From Flavobacterium praedii (GTDB lineage Bacteria > Bacteroidota > Bacteroidia > Flavobacteriales > Flavobacteriaceae): a stretch of DNA of 64,000 nucleotides. This document shows positions 63,746 to 64,000 of the stretch, one piece after another. The position numbers and the translations under genes were made by a program. The DNA is taken from positions 1,017,001 to 1,081,000 of the forward strand of contig NZ_CP113948.1 of NCBI RefSeq assembly GCF_026810365.1. Reading direction: 5' to 3'. The first letter of the stretch is position 1. The number at the start of each line of letters is the position of its first letter. The notes beneath the pieces are model-generated. The model saw only the letters and a list, made by a program, of their open reading frames with translations. It searched no databases and was not told the DNA's origin.

Positions 63746-64000
63746 CTATTTCAAAGTATTTGTTTTGGGAACCTTATTTAATAGAAATACGCCAATTATA
63801 AAAAAGACAGCCAATAACACGATAGCAAGTCTTGGACTTCCGGTAATTTGATCGATAGCACCATAAACACACATTCCGATTACAATACCAATTTTCTCAG
63901 TAACATCATAGAAGCTGAAAAAGGAAGCAGTATCCTCGGTTTCTGGTAAAAATTTAGAGTAAGTAGAACGAGATAAGGCTTGTATACCACCCATTACAAA
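63746..64000 (-). CDS. UMF1-family MFS transporter, C-terminal part (start outside window)
   Basis: An open frame running off the window end. The visible part is MGGIQALSRSTYSKFLPETE, a motif of the UMF1 (Atg22-like) branch of MFS transporters, followed by two membrane spans (IGIVIGMCVYGAIDQI, LAIVLLAVFFIIGVFLLN) and a polar end. The coding frame continues upstream of the Met at 63994, so the start lies beyond 64000. Substrate unknown. Confidence 0.85.
   Translation of the reverse strand, partial: FVMGGIQALSRSTYSKFLPETEDTASFFSFYDVTEKIGIVIGMCVYGAIDQITGSPRLAIVLLAVFFIIGVFLLNKVPKTNTLK

Overview
The window is about 64 kb of AT-rich chromosome from a flavobacterium, very probably the genus Flavobacterium or a close relative. 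The evidence is the Bacteroidetes promoter form (TTG, about 19-20 bases, TAnnTTTG), type IX secretion (T9SS) genes and sorting tails (PorQ, PorP/SprF, CHU_C-type and type A C-termini), many lipoproteins with a Cys at the end of the signal peptide, a CAL67264-family small membrane protein, a long TonB receptor, and synteny such as porQ-cmk. I saw no rRNA, tRNA, CRISPR array, phage or transposase gene. Most of the window is ordinary chromosome.

Layout. 1-11 kb: ung (cut by the window edge), a mutS2 form without an Smr domain, a DCC-family oxidoreductase, a 41-residue membrane peptide, ettA, a small membrane protein, a pullulanase-like GH13 and holA on the minus strand, then a stand-alone HsdR-N-like nuclease domain, a glycosyltransferase and an OmpA lipoprotein on plus. 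11.5-14.7 kb: a YciO/Sua5-family protein and a UvrD/PcrA helicase. 15.5-24.9 kb: a 9.3-kb run of nine minus-strand genes. They are, in transcription order, YHYH lipoprotein, MORN-repeat lipoprotein, SCO/SenC protein, second YHYH lipoprotein, a TonB receptor fused to an N-terminal membrane-anchored domain, a small periplasmic protein, a LytS-type kinase, a LytTR regulator and a polysaccharide deacetylase. This is the most novel-looking part of the window. 25-36 kb: a LOG-family protein, a TSUP transporter, an M1 peptidase, a Dph6-like PP-loop protein, an aminopeptidase P, DUF1697, a YhcH-family protein and recG.

36-45 kb: a complete RND efflux set (adaptor, HAE1-type pump, TolC channel) and pheT. 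44.8-51.6 kb: a T9SS operon of a giant type B-sorted surface protein, a PorP/SprF protein and an OmpA/PD40 protein. 51.8-54.2 kb: a leucine-rich-repeat, type A-sorted surface protein lying between two copies of the rpsA 3' end plus terminator. 54.3-62.4 kb: rpsA, a nucleoside:H+ symporter-family MFS protein, cmk, porQ and lon. 62.6-64 kb: a lipoprotein with two related halves and the C-terminal end of a UMF1-family MFS transporter.

How genes work together. The YHYH/SCO/TonB genes are tightly packed or overlapping behind one good consensus promoter and so probably form one envelope system; SCO proteins bind copper and the YHYH proteins are rich in His, so a metal role is a reasonable but unproven guess. 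The surface adhesin, SprF and OmpA genes are likely made together to export and anchor the adhesin through the T9SS, to which PorQ also belongs. Other points worth checking are the rpsA-tail duplication, a relic of a second TonB-receptor tail, a large hairpin repeat downstream of the MFS gene, and two short ORFs that routine calling may miss.
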